From positions 806,001 to 870,000 of the forward strand of contig NZ_CP046525.1 in assembly GCF_021497965.1 (NCBI RefSeq): a stretch of 64,000 nt of DNA, read 5' to 3'. The first letter of the stretch is position 1, and each line of letters starts with the position of its first letter. Shown here one piece after another: positions 42,146-51,552 of this stretch. Under the pieces are notes generated by a model. It saw nothing but the letters and a program-made list of their open reading frames with translations, was not told the origin of the DNA and did no database searches. The position numbers and the translations under genes are program-made. The stretch comes from Streptococcus infantis (GTDB taxonomy: Bacteria; Bacillota; Bacilli; Lactobacillales; Streptococcaceae).

Positions 42146-42715
42146 TCAGGATTTTTTCATATTTTCTATAAATCGTACTAATTTTGAATGTGCTTTCTTG
42201 TATTCGATATCATTTGCCTGTAAAAACTCCTGAAAATCAAGACTTCCCTGGTCTCCATTTTCGACTTCCAGCTCTAATTCATAATCAACAACATCGAAGT
42301 AGGTACTTTGATCTAATGCCATCAGTCCGATAGAGGTCTCTTTCTCATAACGAACAGTGGTTAAACAACCTAAAACAAGCCATCCACTTGGTGAAACACC
42401 TCGATTTGAAAGTTCTTCTAAAATCATACCCTGAGGAAGTTTGCATTCCTCTAAACATTTCTTTGCCTCTTCTAGAGTGAGAGCTTGATTGTATTCCATA
42501 TTGCCTACAGCTTGAGGAATTTTTATAGTTAATTCAGCGCTATCTTCAAAAGTCCGAATACGCATGGCTATCTTATTGCTACGTAGCTTATAGTCACAAG
42601 TATCTAAGTAGTAGTTGTTTTGCGTAATAGGAGTAATATCCGAAAAATATTCTTTTAATTTTATATAGTCTTCTTTTTTTAGAAGAGTTTTTAATTCTAT
42701 TTCTAAATGTTTCAT
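42146..42715 (-). CDS. CYTH domain protein (triphosphate tunnel metalloenzyme)
   Basis: This is a 189-residue protein beginning KHLEIELKTLLKKEDY, with the E-x-E-x-K signature, and containing AMRIRTFEDSAELTIKIP and YELELEVENGD, the alternating charged strands of the tunnel. CYTH enzymes hydrolyse or bind triphosphates such as thiamine triphosphate or inorganic triphosphate. It is divergent from relQ, a conserved streptococcal arrangement, which makes a nucleotide-related role plausible but unproven. Confidence 0.9.
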   Translation of the reverse strand: MKHLEIELKTLLKKEDYIKLKEYFSDITPITQNNYYLDTCDYKLRSNKIAMRIRTFEDSAELTIKIPQAVGNMEYNQALTLEEAKKCLEECKLPQGMILEELSNRGVSPSGWLVLGCLTTVRYEKETSIGLMALDQSTYFDVVDYELELEVENGDQGSLDFQEFLQANDIEYKKAHSKLVRFIENMKKS

Positions 42716-42848
42716 TTTGAGAACCTTTTATTTTGTTTGAAAGCGATTTATGGTATAATAATAACTGTATTTATTGTATATGATTTTCAAATGAAAATCA
42801 AAGAGTAAATGAATATTGTAGCTAAAGAGGGGTGAATCTATAAAATCT

Positions 42849-43520
42849 ATGATTACTGAATGGGAAGAATTTTTAGATCCTTACATTCAAGCTGTTGGCG
42901 AGTTAAAAATAAAACTACGGGGGATTCGAAAACAGTACCGCAAACAAAATCGACATTCACCAATTGAATTCGTAACAGGGCGTGTGAAACCTATTGAAAG
43001 TATCAAAGAAAAAATGGTTCGTCGTGGAATAACCTATGACACGCTTGAACAAGATTTGCAAGATATTGCAGGATTGCGTGTGATGGTTCAATTTGTAGAC
43101 GATGTGAATGAGGTTGTATCTATCCTTCGTAAAAGACAGGATATGAGAGTTGTTCAAGAACGAGATTATATCACTCATCGTAAGGCGTCAGGTTATCGTT
43201 CTTACCATGTAGTTATTGAATATACAGTCGATACCATAAATGGTGCAAAAACCATCTTAGTTGAGATTCAAATTCGTACTTTGGCAATGAACTTTTGGGC
43301 GACGATTGAACATTCACTCAACTATAAATATCAAGGAGATTTCCCAGAAGAAATTAAGGAAAGGCTTGAGATTACCGCTAGAATTTCTCATCAGCTAGAC
43401 GAGGAAATGAGCAAGATTCGAGATGACATTCAAGAAGCACAAGCACTCTTTGATCCTTTGCATCGGAAATTAAATGACGGGGTAGGAAATAGTGACGATA
43501 CAGATGAAGAATACAGGTAA
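42849..43520 (+). CDS. relQ: Small alarmone synthetase RelQ
   Basis: This is a 223-residue GTP pyrophosphokinase. The synthetase motifs [52 protein letters not shown] and [18 protein letters not shown] are complete; no hydrolase domain is present. It makes (p)ppGpp without needing ribosomes. The ribosome site GAGGGGTGA lies 13 nt before the ATG, which is long; no other start codon of the usual type lies closer in frame. nadK starts inside its 3' end, so it heads the relQ-nadK-rluD-pta operon. Confidence 0.95.
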   Translation: MITEWEEFLDPYIQAVGELKIKLRGIRKQYRKQNRHSPIEFVTGRVKPIESIKEKMVRRGITYDTLEQDLQDIAGLRVMVQFVDDVNEVVSILRKRQDMRVVQERDYITHRKASGYRSYHVVIEYTVDTINGAKTILVEIQIRTLAMNFWATIEHSLNYKYQGDFPEEIKERLEITARISHQLDEEMSKIRDDIQEAQALFDPLHRKLNDGVGNSDDTDEEYR

Positions 43521-44322
43521 AAGGGTTGATCTGATCGCCAACCGTAAACCTCAAAGTAGAAAAGTGTTGTACGAACTCAAGGATCATTTGAAGAAGCATA
43601 ATTTTATACTTAATGATAAAAATCCTGATATTGTTATCTCCATTGGAGGAGATGGAATGCTTCTATCTGCTTTTCACAAGTATGAAGATCAGTTAGATAA
43701 GGTTCGTTTTGTTGGGGTTCATACGGGACATCTTGGTTTCTATACTGATTATAGAGACTTTGAATTAGATCAGCTAGTTACTAATTTACAGTTGGATACA
43801 GGAGCTAAGGTTTCGTATCCATTATTAAATGTCAAAATTTATCTAGAAAATGGTGAAGTTAAAATCTTCCGTGCTCTAAACGAAGCTAGTATTCGTAGAG
43901 CAGATCGAACTATGGTTGCTGATGTCGTGATAAATCACGTCCCCTTCGAACGCTTTCGAGGTGATGGATTGACTGTATCAACTCCAACAGGAAGTACAGC
44001 CTATAATAAATCACTTGGTGGTGCTGTCCTACATCCGACCATAGAAGCATTACAATTGGCGGAAATTGCTAGTCTGAATAATCGAATTTATCGAACACTT
44101 GGTTCTTCAATCATTGTTCCTAAGAAAGATAAAATCGAACTAATACCAACTCGAAATGATTATCATACTATCTCTATCGATAATAGTATCTATTCTTTCC
44201 GAAATATTGAAAAAATAGAGTACCAAATCGACCACCACAAGATTCATTTCGTTGCCACTCCAAGCCACACCAGTTTTTGGAATCGAGTTAAGGATGCCTT
44301 TATTGGTGAGGTGGACGAATGA
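43504..44322 (+). CDS. nadK: NAD kinase
   Basis: This is a 272-residue enzyme phosphorylating NAD to [22 protein letters not shown] carries the GGDG loop and [19 protein letters not shown] the conserved second motif. The start is ATG 43504 ([15 protein letters not shown]), as in pneumococcal orthologues, 17 nt inside relQ; a GTG at 43492 is less likely. It overlaps the pseudouridine synthase gene by 4 nt. Confidence 0.95.
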   Translation: MKNTGKRVDLIANRKPQSRKVLYELKDHLKKHNFILNDKNPDIVISIGGDGMLLSAFHKYEDQLDKVRFVGVHTGHLGFYTDYRDFELDQLVTNLQLDTGAKVSYPLLNVKIYLENGEVKIFRALNEASIRRADRTMVADVVINHVPFERFRGDGLTVSTPTGSTAYNKSLGGAVLHPTIEALQLAEIASLNNRIYRTLGSSIIVPKKDKIELIPTRNDYHTISIDNSIYSFRNIEKIEYQIDHHKIHFVATPSHTSFWNRVKDAFIGEVDE

Positions 44323-45209
44323 GGTTTCAATTTATTGCCGACGAACATGTTAAGGTAAAAACCTTTCTAAAGAAACATGAAGTTTCCAAAGGTTTACTTG
44401 CCAAGATTAAGTTTCGAGGTGGTGATATTCGGGTGAATGGGCATCCGCAGAACGCTACCTACCTCTTAGATATTGGGGATGAGGTTGTCATTGATATTCC
44501 TCCAGAAGAAGGTTTCGAGACACTGGAAGCAATTGATTATCCCTTGGATATTTTGTTTGAAGATGACCACTTTCTAATTCTGAACAAACCATTCGGTGTG
44601 GCCTCTATTCCTAGTGTTAATCACTCAAATACTATTGCTAATTTTATTAAAGGTTACTACGTAAAACAAGTTTACGAGAATCAGCAAGTGCACATTGTAA
44701 CTAGATTAGATAGAGACACGTCTGGTTTGATGCTATTTGCCAAACATGGATATGCTCATGCAAGGCTAGATAAACAACTTCAGAAAAAAAGTATTGAAAA
44801 ACGGTACTTTGCTCTTGTAAAAGGAGCAGGTATTTTAGAACCAGAAGGAAATATCATAGCTCCCATTGCGAGAGACGAAGATTCTATCATCACAAGGCGT
44901 GTAGCTAAAGGTGGTAAATATGCTCACACAGAATACAAGGTCATAGCATCCTATGGAGACATACATTTAGTCGATATTCGATTACATACTGGGAGAACAC
45001 ACCAAATTCGTGTTCATTTTTCACATATTGGTTTTCCCTTACTTGGAGATGACCTCTATGGCGGAAGTTTAGAGCATGGCATACAGCGTCAAGCGCTACA
45101 TTGCCATTTCTTATCTTTTTATCATCCTTTTCTTGAAGAACAGTTGGAAATATCATCTCCGCTGCCAGATGATTTTAAGAATTTAATAACTAAGTTATCA
45201 ATTAATTAA
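44319..45209 (+). CDS. RluA/RluD-family pseudouridine synthase
   Basis: This is a 296-residue RNA-modifying enzyme. A small S4-like N-terminal region ([20 protein letters not shown]) precedes the catalytic domain with [18 protein letters not shown] (the catalytic aspartate follows RLDR) and [20 protein letters not shown]. Target uridines in 23S rRNA or tRNA cannot be told apart from sequence. It lies between nadK (4-nt overlap) and pta (18-nt gap). Confidence 0.92.
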   Translation: MRFQFIADEHVKVKTFLKKHEVSKGLLAKIKFRGGDIRVNGHPQNATYLLDIGDEVVIDIPPEEGFETLEAIDYPLDILFEDDHFLILNKPFGVASIPSVNHSNTIANFIKGYYVKQVYENQQVHIVTRLDRDTSGLMLFAKHGYAHARLDKQLQKKSIEKRYFALVKGAGILEPEGNIIAPIARDEDSIITRRVAKGGKYAHTEYKVIASYGDIHLVDIRLHTGRTHQIRVHFSHIGFPLLGDDLYGGSLEHGIQRQALHCHFLSFYHPFLEEQLEISSPLPDDFKNLITKLSIN

Positions 45210-45227
45210 TATTAAAGGAGAAAACTC

Positions 45228-46202
45228 ATGGAAGTTTTTGAAAGTCTAAAAACCAACCTAGTTGGTAAAAATGTACGCATCGTTCTACCCGAAGGGAAAG
45301 AACCTCGTATCCTACAAGCTACAAAACGTTTGGTGAAAGAAACAGATGTTATCCCAGTTTTGCTTGGTAAACCTGAAAAAATCAAAATCTACCTTGAAAT
45401 CGAAGGAATTCATGAGGGGTATGAAGTCATCGACCCAGATCATTACGATAAATTTGACGATATGGTTGCTTCTCTTGTAGAACGTCGTAACGGTAAGATA
45501 ACAGAAGAAGAAGCTACTAAACTCTTGAGTGAAGACGTTAACTACTTTGGTGTTATGCTAGTTTATATGGGCTTGGTTGACGGTATGGTTTCAGGTGCAC
45601 TTCACTCAACTGCTGCAACTGTTCGCCCAGCACTTCAAATCATTAAAACTCGTCCAAATGTAACTCGTACTTCAGGCGCTTTCTTAATGACTCGTGGTTC
45701 AGAACGTTATCTTTTCGGAGACTGTGCAATCAACATTAATCCTGATGCTGATGCCCTAGCTGAAATTGCTATTAACTCAGCAATCACAGCTAAAATGTTT
45801 GGTATCGAGCCAAAAATTGCAATGTTAAGTTACTCAAGTAAAGGTTCTGGTTTCGGTGAAAACGTTGATAAAGTGGTAGCAGCTACTAAACGTGCACACG
45901 AATTGCGTCCTGACCTTGAAATTGATGGAGAATTGCAATTTGACGCTGCCTTCCACCCTGAAACAGCAGCTTTGAAAGCTCCAGGAAGTAAAGTGGCTGG
46001 ACATGCAACTGTCTTCATCTTCCCAAGTATCGAAGCAGGAAATATTGGATACAAGATTGCAGAACGTCTAGGTGGTTTCTCAGCTGTAGGACCTGTTTTA
46101 CAAGGTTTGAATAAGCCAGTTAATGACCTTTCACGTGGATGTAGCTCAGATGATGTTTATAATCTTACTCTCATCACTGCAGCACAAGCTATTTACCAAT
46201 AA
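45228..46202 (+). CDS. pta: Phosphate acetyltransferase
   Basis: This is a 324-residue enzyme interconverting acetyl-CoA and acetyl phosphate, of the short, single-domain bacterial type. Family motifs: MVSGALHSTAATVRPALQII, INSAITAKMFGIEPKIAMLSYSSKG (in part) and SIEAGNIGYKIAERLGG. AAAGGAG precedes the ATG. It is the last gene of the relQ operon and is closed by a terminator. In streptococci acetyl phosphate from this enzyme and pyruvate oxidase feeds ATP production and regulator phosphorylation. Confidence 0.95.
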   Translation: MEVFESLKTNLVGKNVRIVLPEGKEPRILQATKRLVKETDVIPVLLGKPEKIKIYLEIEGIHEGYEVIDPDHYDKFDDMVASLVERRNGKITEEEATKLLSEDVNYFGVMLVYMGLVDGMVSGALHSTAATVRPALQIIKTRPNVTRTSGAFLMTRGSERYLFGDCAININPDADALAEIAINSAITAKMFGIEPKIAMLSYSSKGSGFGENVDKVVAATKRAHELRPDLEIDGELQFDAAFHPETAALKAPGSKVAGHATVFIFPSIEAGNIGYKIAERLGGFSAVGPVLQGLNKPVNDLSRGCSSDDVYNLTLITAAQAIYQ

Positions 46203-46209
46203 AATTTCC

Positions 46210-46240
46210 AAAGCCCCACTTCTTTAAGAGGGGCTTTTCT
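46210..46240 (+). terminator. Terminator after pta
   Basis: AAAGCCCC pairs with GGGGCTTTT around a 12-nt loop, just past the pta stop. Confidence 0.88.
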
Positions 46241-46347
46241 AGTCTTTTAATTGTCTAACACCCTGCAAAACTAGCTAAATTATGGTAAAATAGATAGTAA
46301 TCATCTATGATTTATCGATTAAGTTTGTATGAAGAAAGGGAAATAGA

Positions 46348-47199
46348 ATGGCTATTATTCAATGGTTTCCTGGCCATATGTCAAAAGCGAGAAGACAGGT
46401 TCAGGAAAATTTAAAATTTGTTGATTTTGTGACAATTTTAGTAGATGCACGTTTGCCTTTGTCAAGTCAAAATCCAATGCTGACTAAAATTGTAGGAGAT
46501 AAACCAAGTCTCCTGATTTTAAACAAGGCAGATCTTGCTGACCCAACCCTTACAAAAGAATGGCGTCAACACTTTGAAGCACAAGGAATACAAACACTAG
46601 CCATTAATTCAAAAGAGCAAGTTACAGTTAAAGTGGTTACAGACGCTGCCAAAAAGCTTATGGCAGATAAAATCGCTCGTCAAAAAGAACGTGGGATTCA
46701 AATTGAAACCTTGCGTACCATGATAATCGGTATTCCAAACGCTGGTAAATCAACTCTGATGAACCGTTTGGCTGGTAAGAAAATTGCTGTAGTTGGTAAC
46801 AAACCAGGTGTGACAAAGGGCCAACAATGGCTCAAAACAAATAAAGATTTGGAAATCTTGGACACTCCAGGGATTCTCTGGCCAAAATTTGAAGATGAAA
46901 CCGTTGCTTTAAAGTTGGCTTTAACTGGAGCTATCAAAGATCAGTTGCTTCCAATGGATGAAGTGACGATTTTTGGTCTTAATTACTTTAAAACACATTA
47001 CCCTGAAAAGCTTCAAGAACGTTTTAAACAAATGAATCTGGACGATGAAGCTCCTGAAATCATCATGGATATGACACGTATCCTTGGTTTCCGTGATGAT
47101 TACGATCGCTTCTATAATCTCTTTGTTAAGGAAGTTCGTGACGGAAAACTAGGTAACTATACCTTAGATACATTGGATGATCTCGATGGCAACGATTAA
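46348..47199 (+). CDS. ylqF: Ribosome biogenesis GTPase YlqF/RbgA
   Basis: This is a 283-residue circularly permuted GTPase. The G4 motif LNKADLAD (about residue 58) precedes the P-loop GIPNAGKST (about residue 130) and G3 DTPGILWP, the permuted order of the YlqF/YawG group. The C-terminal helical domain contacts the 50S subunit in Bacillus. It starts [14 protein letters not shown], typical of the family. AAAGGG lies upstream of the ATG. rnhB starts inside its last 14 nt. Confidence 0.95.
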   Translation: MAIIQWFPGHMSKARRQVQENLKFVDFVTILVDARLPLSSQNPMLTKIVGDKPSLLILNKADLADPTLTKEWRQHFEAQGIQTLAINSKEQVTVKVVTDAAKKLMADKIARQKERGIQIETLRTMIIGIPNAGKSTLMNRLAGKKIAVVGNKPGVTKGQQWLKTNKDLEILDTPGILWPKFEDETVALKLALTGAIKDQLLPMDEVTIFGLNYFKTHYPEKLQERFKQMNLDDEAPEIIMDMTRILGFRDDYDRFYNLFVKEVRDGKLGNYTLDTLDDLDGND

Positions 47200-47965
47200 A
47201 GAAATAAAAGAAGAATTAGCAAAGATAACTGAACTTGAAAATCCCTTGTTTAAGAAATTTGAAAAAGATTCTCGTACTGGTGTACAAAAGGAAATTAAAA
47301 AGCGTAAGAAATCTATTCAAGCTGAAATTGATGAAAATCTCCGCTTAGAAGCCATGTTATCTTATGAAAAAGAACTTTACGTTCAAGGTATTAGTTTAAT
47401 TGCGGGTGTAGATGAAGTTGGTCGTGGTCCCTTAGCTGGGCCTGTCGTTGCCGCAGCAGTCATATTGCCAAAAAATCGTAAAATAAAAGGCTTGAATGAC
47501 AGTAAGAAGATTCCTAAGAAAAAACACGAGGAGATTTTTCAGGCCGTTAAGGACAATGCACTAGCAATTGGTATTGGAATTATGGACAATCAAGTCATTG
47601 ATCAGGTCAATATCTATGAAGCAACTAAACTAGCTATGAAAGAAGCTATCTTTCAGCTTGACCCTCAACCAGAACACCTTTTGATTGATGCAATGAAGTT
47701 GGATTTGCCGATTTCTCAGACATCCATCATCAAAGGAGATGCGAATTCCCTATCCATTGCAGCAGCATCGATCATTGCTAAGGTTACCAGAGATAAAATC
47801 ATGGCAAACTATGATCAGGAATTCCCAGGTTATGATTTTTCTCAAAACTCTGGTTATGGTACTGCTAAGCATCTAGAAGGTATTGAAAAGTACGGAGTTA
47901 CACCCATTCATCGTACAAGTTTTGAACCGATTAAATCTATCATTTCAGAAACTAGTAAAAGATAA
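47186..47965 (+). CDS. rnhB: Ribonuclease HII
   Basis: This is a 259-residue nuclease removing ribonucleotides from RNA-DNA hybrids. [20 protein letters not shown] supplies the D-E pair, [11 protein letters not shown] another acidic residue, and the segment [17 protein letters not shown] is conserved. An N-terminal extension of about 70 residues is usual for the Gram-positive form. The ATG at 47186 is preferred; an in-frame ATG at 47177 would overlap ylqF by 23 nt rather than 14. It is co-transcribed with ylqF and probably the ClC gene 15 nt downstream. Confidence 0.95.
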   Translation: MATIKEIKEELAKITELENPLFKKFEKDSRTGVQKEIKKRKKSIQAEIDENLRLEAMLSYEKELYVQGISLIAGVDEVGRGPLAGPVVAAAVILPKNRKIKGLNDSKKIPKKKHEEIFQAVKDNALAIGIGIMDNQVIDQVNIYEATKLAMKEAIFQLDPQPEHLLIDAMKLDLPISQTSIIKGDANSLSIAAASIIAKVTRDKIMANYDQEFPGYDFSQNSGYGTAKHLEGIEKYGVTPIHRTSFEPIKSIISETSKR

Positions 47966-47980
47966 TTAAAGGAGAGAATT

Positions 47981-49531
47981 ATGGAGGAACAGTCGGAAAT
48001 ACTTAGTTCCAAGAAAGAATTTGCCTTCGCGTCCAGTACGATATTAGCTCAAGTAGGGCGAGGTATTATTGTTGGATTAGTCGTAGGACTTATTGTTGGG
48101 TCATTTCGTTTTTTGATTGAAAAAGGCTTTCATGTCGTTCAAGGACTATATCTAGACCAAGAAAATCTACTTCGAAATCTATTGATCATTTTATTGTTTT
48201 ATATTCTAATTTGCTTGCTTAGTGCCAAATTAACACGCTCAGAAAAAGATATCAAAGGTTCTGGTATTCCTCAAGTTGAAGCGGAGTTAAAAGGTCTCAT
48301 GTCTCTCAATTGGTGGAGTGTGCTATGGAAGAAATACATTCTAGGTATCTTGGCCATTGCGAGCGGACTCATGCTCGGGCGTGAAGGTCCAAGTATTCAA
48401 CTAGGTGCTGTTGGAGGTAAAGGAATTGCTAAGTGGCTCAAGTCTAGCCCTGTCGAAGAACGTTCTTTAATCGCGAGTGGAGCTGCTGCTGGACTTGCTG
48501 CTGCCTTTAATGCGCCGATTGCAGGGTTATTATTTGTAGTAGAAGAAGTTTATCACCATTTTTCACGATTTTTCTGGGTTTCAACCCTGGCAGCCAGTCT
48601 GGTAGCAAACTTTGTCTCTCTTCTCATCTTCGGCTTAACACCTGTTTTGGATATGCCGGATGACATCCCTCTCATGAGTTTGAGTCAATATTGGATTTAT
48701 CTTGTTATGGGGATTTTTCTTGGACTCTCAGGTTTCCTTTATGAAAAAGCCGTTCTAAATGTCGGAAAAGTCTATGATTGGATTGGCCAAAAGGTTCACA
48801 TTGATAAAGCTTATCATCCAATTTTTGCTTTTATCCTGATCATTCCAGTTGGAATATTTCTACCTCAAATACTTGGTGGAGGCAATCAGGTTGTCTTATC
48901 CTTAACAGAACAAGATTATAGTTTTCAAATTCTCTTACTTTACTTTATCATTCGCTTTATCTGGAGCATGATCAGTTACGGAAGTGGACTGCCAGGTGGT
49001 ATTTTCTTACCAATTTTAGCTTTAGGATCTTTACTTGGTGCTCTGGTCGGTGTTATTTGTGTCAATCTTGGCCTTGTTACCCAGCAGCAATTTCCTATCT
49101 TTGTTATCCTTGGGATGAGTGGTTATTTTGGAGCTATCTCAAAAGCACCTTTGACAGCTATGATTCTTGTGACGGAAATGGTTGGTGATATCCGTAATCT
49201 CATGCCTTTAGGTATGGTGACCCTAGTTGCTTATATTGTTATGGATTTGCTCAAAGGAGCGCCCGTATATGAAGCCATGCTAGAAAAAATGTTACCTGAA
49301 TCAGCAACTGATGATGGAGAAGTTACACTGATAGAAATCCCTGTTTCAGACAAAATAGCTGGAAAACAAGTACATGAACTCAATTTACCTCATAATGTGC
49401 TTATCACAACCCAAGTACATAACGGTAAAAGTAAGACTGTTAATGGATCTACAAGGATGTATCTAGGTGATATGATTCATCTCGTGATTCCAAAAAGTGA
49501 AATTGGAAAAGTGAAAGATTTGCTTTTATAG
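47981..49531 (+). CDS. ClC family H+/Cl- exchange transporter with TrkA-C domain
   Basis: This is a 516-residue membrane protein with the ClC selectivity motifs GSGIPQVEAEL, GREGPSIQLGA (external gating glutamate) and GGIFLPILALGS. LLFVVEEVYHHF retains the internal proton glutamate seen in exchangers rather than channels. The cytosolic C-terminus (about residues 440-516: VSDKIAGKQVHELNLPHNVL) is a TrkA-C/RCK_C regulatory domain. AAAGGAG precedes the ATG. It probably helps with acid tolerance or osmotic balance. Confidence 0.93.
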   Translation: MEEQSEILSSKKEFAFASSTILAQVGRGIIVGLVVGLIVGSFRFLIEKGFHVVQGLYLDQENLLRNLLIILLFYILICLLSAKLTRSEKDIKGSGIPQVEAELKGLMSLNWWSVLWKKYILGILAIASGLMLGREGPSIQLGAVGGKGIAKWLKSSPVEERSLIASGAAAGLAAAFNAPIAGLLFVVEEVYHHFSRFFWVSTLAASLVANFVSLLIFGLTPVLDMPDDIPLMSLSQYWIYLVMGIFLGLSGFLYEKAVLNVGKVYDWIGQKVHIDKAYHPIFAFILIIPVGIFLPQILGGGNQVVLSLTEQDYSFQILLLYFIIRFIWSMISYGSGLPGGIFLPILALGSLLGALVGVICVNLGLVTQQQFPIFVILGMSGYFGAISKAPLTAMILVTEMVGDIRNLMPLGMVTLVAYIVMDLLKGAPVYEAMLEKMLPESATDDGEVTLIEIPVSDKIAGKQVHELNLPHNVLITTQVHNGKSKTVNGSTRMYLGDMIHLVIPKSEIGKVKDLLL

Positions 49532-49592
49532 AAGTGTTGATTTACATAATTTTTATTACGTAAAGTTATAATATATTTTGAAAGGTTTCTCT

Positions 49593-50336
49593 ATGAAAAA
49601 AAATAAGGCAATTTTGGTATATTTGCTAGGAACATTTATCCAATTAGTATCAGTTTGTCTAGTTTTCTTTCTATTGAATCGTTACTCTGTTCAGTCTAAT
49701 GTATTAACTATTTCAGGAATCATTCTAGGTGGAATTTCTTCAGCTCTTTGGGGAATAATTGTTGCTAATCGATATTTTCATATTCATTTTAAGAAGATTT
49801 TAAAAGATTTTTTTAACATTCATACTAGTTATAAACACTATTTATTATCTTTCTTCCTAATTGTATTTGATTTTTCTTTCATATTGTTTGGTGGGAAAAT
49901 GTTAGAATTTAGCTGGTATCTCCCTTTTTTGATGTTCTTCAAATTTATTTTATTTGGAGGAATAGAAGAGATTGGATGGCGATATGTATTCCAACCAATT
50001 TTACAAGAACATTTGCCGTATTTCCTCTCAACAATCTTAACCTTTTTTAGTTGGGCTATTTGGCATCTGTTGTACTTTTACATAGATGGTTCTCTGGCAA
50101 TATTACAATTGACGCCGTTTTTAATTGGATTACTGACAAATTCTTTCATACTATCAGCACTATATATTAAAACAAACAATCTCTGGATTTGTGTAATGAC
50201 TCATTCAATTATTAATGTCTTGTCTCAACTAACCATAGATACTAATCAATACGAAACTTACTTGATAAAAATCTTCGTCATCTTAGTTTCGTGCTATATG
50301 GTAATGAATAAAAAAGAAGAGTATAGTCGTAACTGA
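49593..50336 (+). CDS. CPBP family intramembrane metalloprotease (second in window)
   Basis: This is a 247-residue membrane protein with about eight hydrophobic segments. Motif 1 GGIEEIGWRYVFQPIL keeps the EE...R residues, motif 2 is WAIWHLLYFY, and motif 3 THSIINVLSQ. It is not closely similar to the CPBP protein at 6189-6941 beyond the motifs. The ATG at 49593 has AAAGG 7 nt upstream; a TTG at 49578 is less likely. It marks the left edge of a rearranged region. Confidence 0.85.
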   Translation: MKKNKAILVYLLGTFIQLVSVCLVFFLLNRYSVQSNVLTISGIILGGISSALWGIIVANRYFHIHFKKILKDFFNIHTSYKHYLLSFFLIVFDFSFILFGGKMLEFSWYLPFLMFFKFILFGGIEEIGWRYVFQPILQEHLPYFLSTILTFFSWAIWHLLYFYIDGSLAILQLTPFLIGLLTNSFILSALYIKTNNLWICVMTHSIINVLSQLTIDTNQYETYLIKIFVILVSCYMVMNKKEEYSRN

Positions 50337-50488
50337 TTGTATTAGTAAACTTTCATCTTAATAAAATGAAATATAAAACTCCAAAACCAAAAAAATTTTT
50401 GGTTACAAACTATACACTAGCAAAACTAAAAGTTTATGTACAATTGACTTAACGTGAGCTAAACTATTGATACAACTGAATTAGAAGC

Positions 50489-50530
50489 ATAAAGTACATT
50501 CTTTAAGGAGTGTACTTTATTTTTATTTTG
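50489..50530. terminator. Long GTACA hairpin, terminator-like
   Basis: ATAAAGTACA and TGTACTTTAT pair perfectly over 10 bp, and the inner TTCTT/AGGAG can extend the stem with G-U pairs. A T-rich tail follows. No intact gene precedes it within 150 bp. Confidence 0.65.
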
Positions 50531-50729
50531 TACATTATTTTGAAGTGTTATTTTGTATATTTTCTAGTTCATAACATCATCTGATTTAAGGAATTGATTT
50601 GTACATTTTTAATCTAATAGGTGCAGAAGAAGTAGTAGTTCAATTGTACATTTTTTGCTACTCATTTAAGGTCTTATTGATAGTAAGATATAGATTTTTA
50701 CTCGTGGTGCTAGTTAATCTCAAAGTATC

Positions 50730-51044
50730 AAAGATTATAAGTCAGTACAATTTGCTCCATTCTCAACTGCAATCCTGTTAAGCCTTCTAGCTGGTGTTTG
50801 TTCGACATCAAAAAAAAGCACAAAGTTCTGAAAATCGAGTTTCAATAGTCCTCCGTCTCATAGCCATTAGTTTCCAATGATTATGTTGTTTAGCTCTTAC
50901 CATCTTTTGACGTAAAGGCGTCCAAAGATGGTAACCTTTCTGTTTCAACTGTTCTCTGAGTTCATAGCTAAGATAAGCTAAATCAGCTAAAACATAGGGT
51001 TGAGAACAATTTTCTAGTAAGTCATCAACTGCCTTGACAGTCGA
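50730..51044 (-). pseudogene. Transposase C-terminal remnant, IS982-like
   Basis: About 100 codons on the minus strand read VKAVDDLLENCSQPYVLADL, YELREQLKQKGYHLWTPLRQ, KQHNHWKLMAMRRRTIETRF and SELCAFFDVEQTPARRLN. The pattern of a late DDE transposase region ending R-R-x-I-E-x-x-F-S resembles IS982-family enzymes. A frame switch near 50775 restores LQLRMEQIVLTYNL, the usual C-terminus. The N-terminal two thirds are absent and the left edge is a stop at 51045-51047. No intact inverted repeats were identified. Confidence 0.7.
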
Positions 51045-51062
51045 TTAAACCGACTTCTTTCA

Positions 51063-51182
51063 AGGAGACACCCACAAGGATTCTTGTTTAGAAGCACCGA
51101 ATCAATCAAGAAGGAGCATCCTGAGGTTCCAGCATTTGAAGAATATGACGAGCTACTTGAAGCAATCAAAAAATCCCTATAA
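51063..51182 (+). pseudogene. Orphan C-terminal tail of a plus-strand gene
   Basis: A plus-strand frame ending at 51182 reads FLFRSTESIKKEHPEVPAFE then EYDELLEAIKKSL. The charged helical end, followed directly by a terminator, looks like the true C-terminus of a cytosolic protein. Upstream of about 51075 the frame shows no protein-like sequence and runs into the transposase remnant. The parent protein cannot be identified from about 30 residues. Confidence 0.45.
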
Positions 51183-51194
51183 AGGGATTTTTTT
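51171..51194. terminator. Terminator shared by orphan gene tail and minus-strand gene
   Basis: AAATCCCT-ATAA-AGGGATTT is followed by T residues, overlapping the orphan tail and ending 5 nt before a convergent gene. Confidence 0.85.
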
Positions 51195-51198
51195 ATAC

Positions 51199-51525
51199 CT
51201 ATAATACCTTGTGCAAAATAGTCGTATATATCAAAATCAGAGTCACGTTACCTACTATTAGACCAAAAGTCGCATGCAAGGTTTTTGATGTACCTGGCTT
51301 AAAATCTGCACTAATCAAATATGGCCAAAAGCATATCATTGGGAAAACAGCTATTAACACGCATACATAGACAGGAAAGCTTGTCCAAAGAAAGCGTGTC
51401 GTCTCTAACCAGTGACCCCATGAAGGTATCATTATTTTGCTTATAGTGAAAAGTATGCATATAAGGTGGACCATCAGAAGATAAATAGCATACTTTGTCT
51501 TACTTAGTACTTTTTTATTTTTCAT
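51199..51525 (-). CDS. Small membrane protein
   Basis: This is a 108-residue protein with three hydrophobic segments (YAIYLLMVHLICILFTISKI, FPVYVCVLIAVFPMICFWPY, ATFGLIVGNVTLILIYTTIL). It is basic at the N-terminus (KNKKVLSKTKY). No motif is recognised. It lies 27 nt downstream of the ETKxSEL paralogue and may be its partner or a piece of the same imported cassette. Confidence 0.5.
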   Translation of the reverse strand: MKNKKVLSKTKYAIYLLMVHLICILFTISKIMIPSWGHWLETTRFLWTSFPVYVCVLIAVFPMICFWPYLISADFKPGTSKTLHATFGLIVGNVTLILIYTTILHKVL

Positions 51526-51552
51526 TTTGCCTAATTATCCCTGCAAATTCTT

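Larger units (their letters stand above)
50337..51198. other. Intergenic rearranged stretch without an intact gene
   Basis: Beyond the CPBP stop the DNA is AT-rich with many GTACA words. It contains a strong hairpin (50489-50530), an IS982-like transposase tail on the minus strand (50730-51044), an orphan C-terminal gene tail on the plus strand (to 51182) and a terminator (51171-51194). A 60-codon plus-strand frame at 50599-50781 is hydrophobic but has no ribosome site and is probably not a gene. Confidence 0.7.

Noticed and set aside
42785-42803. Hairpin GATTTTCA/TGAAAATC between CYTH and relQ as a repeat element
   Set aside because: It is an isolated palindrome of 8 bp without a T-run or further repeat features; it may just be a promoter-region palindrome.
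50599-50781. 60-codon hydrophobic frame in the rearranged patch
   Set aside because: No ribosome site, and it overlaps the transposase remnant on the other strand.
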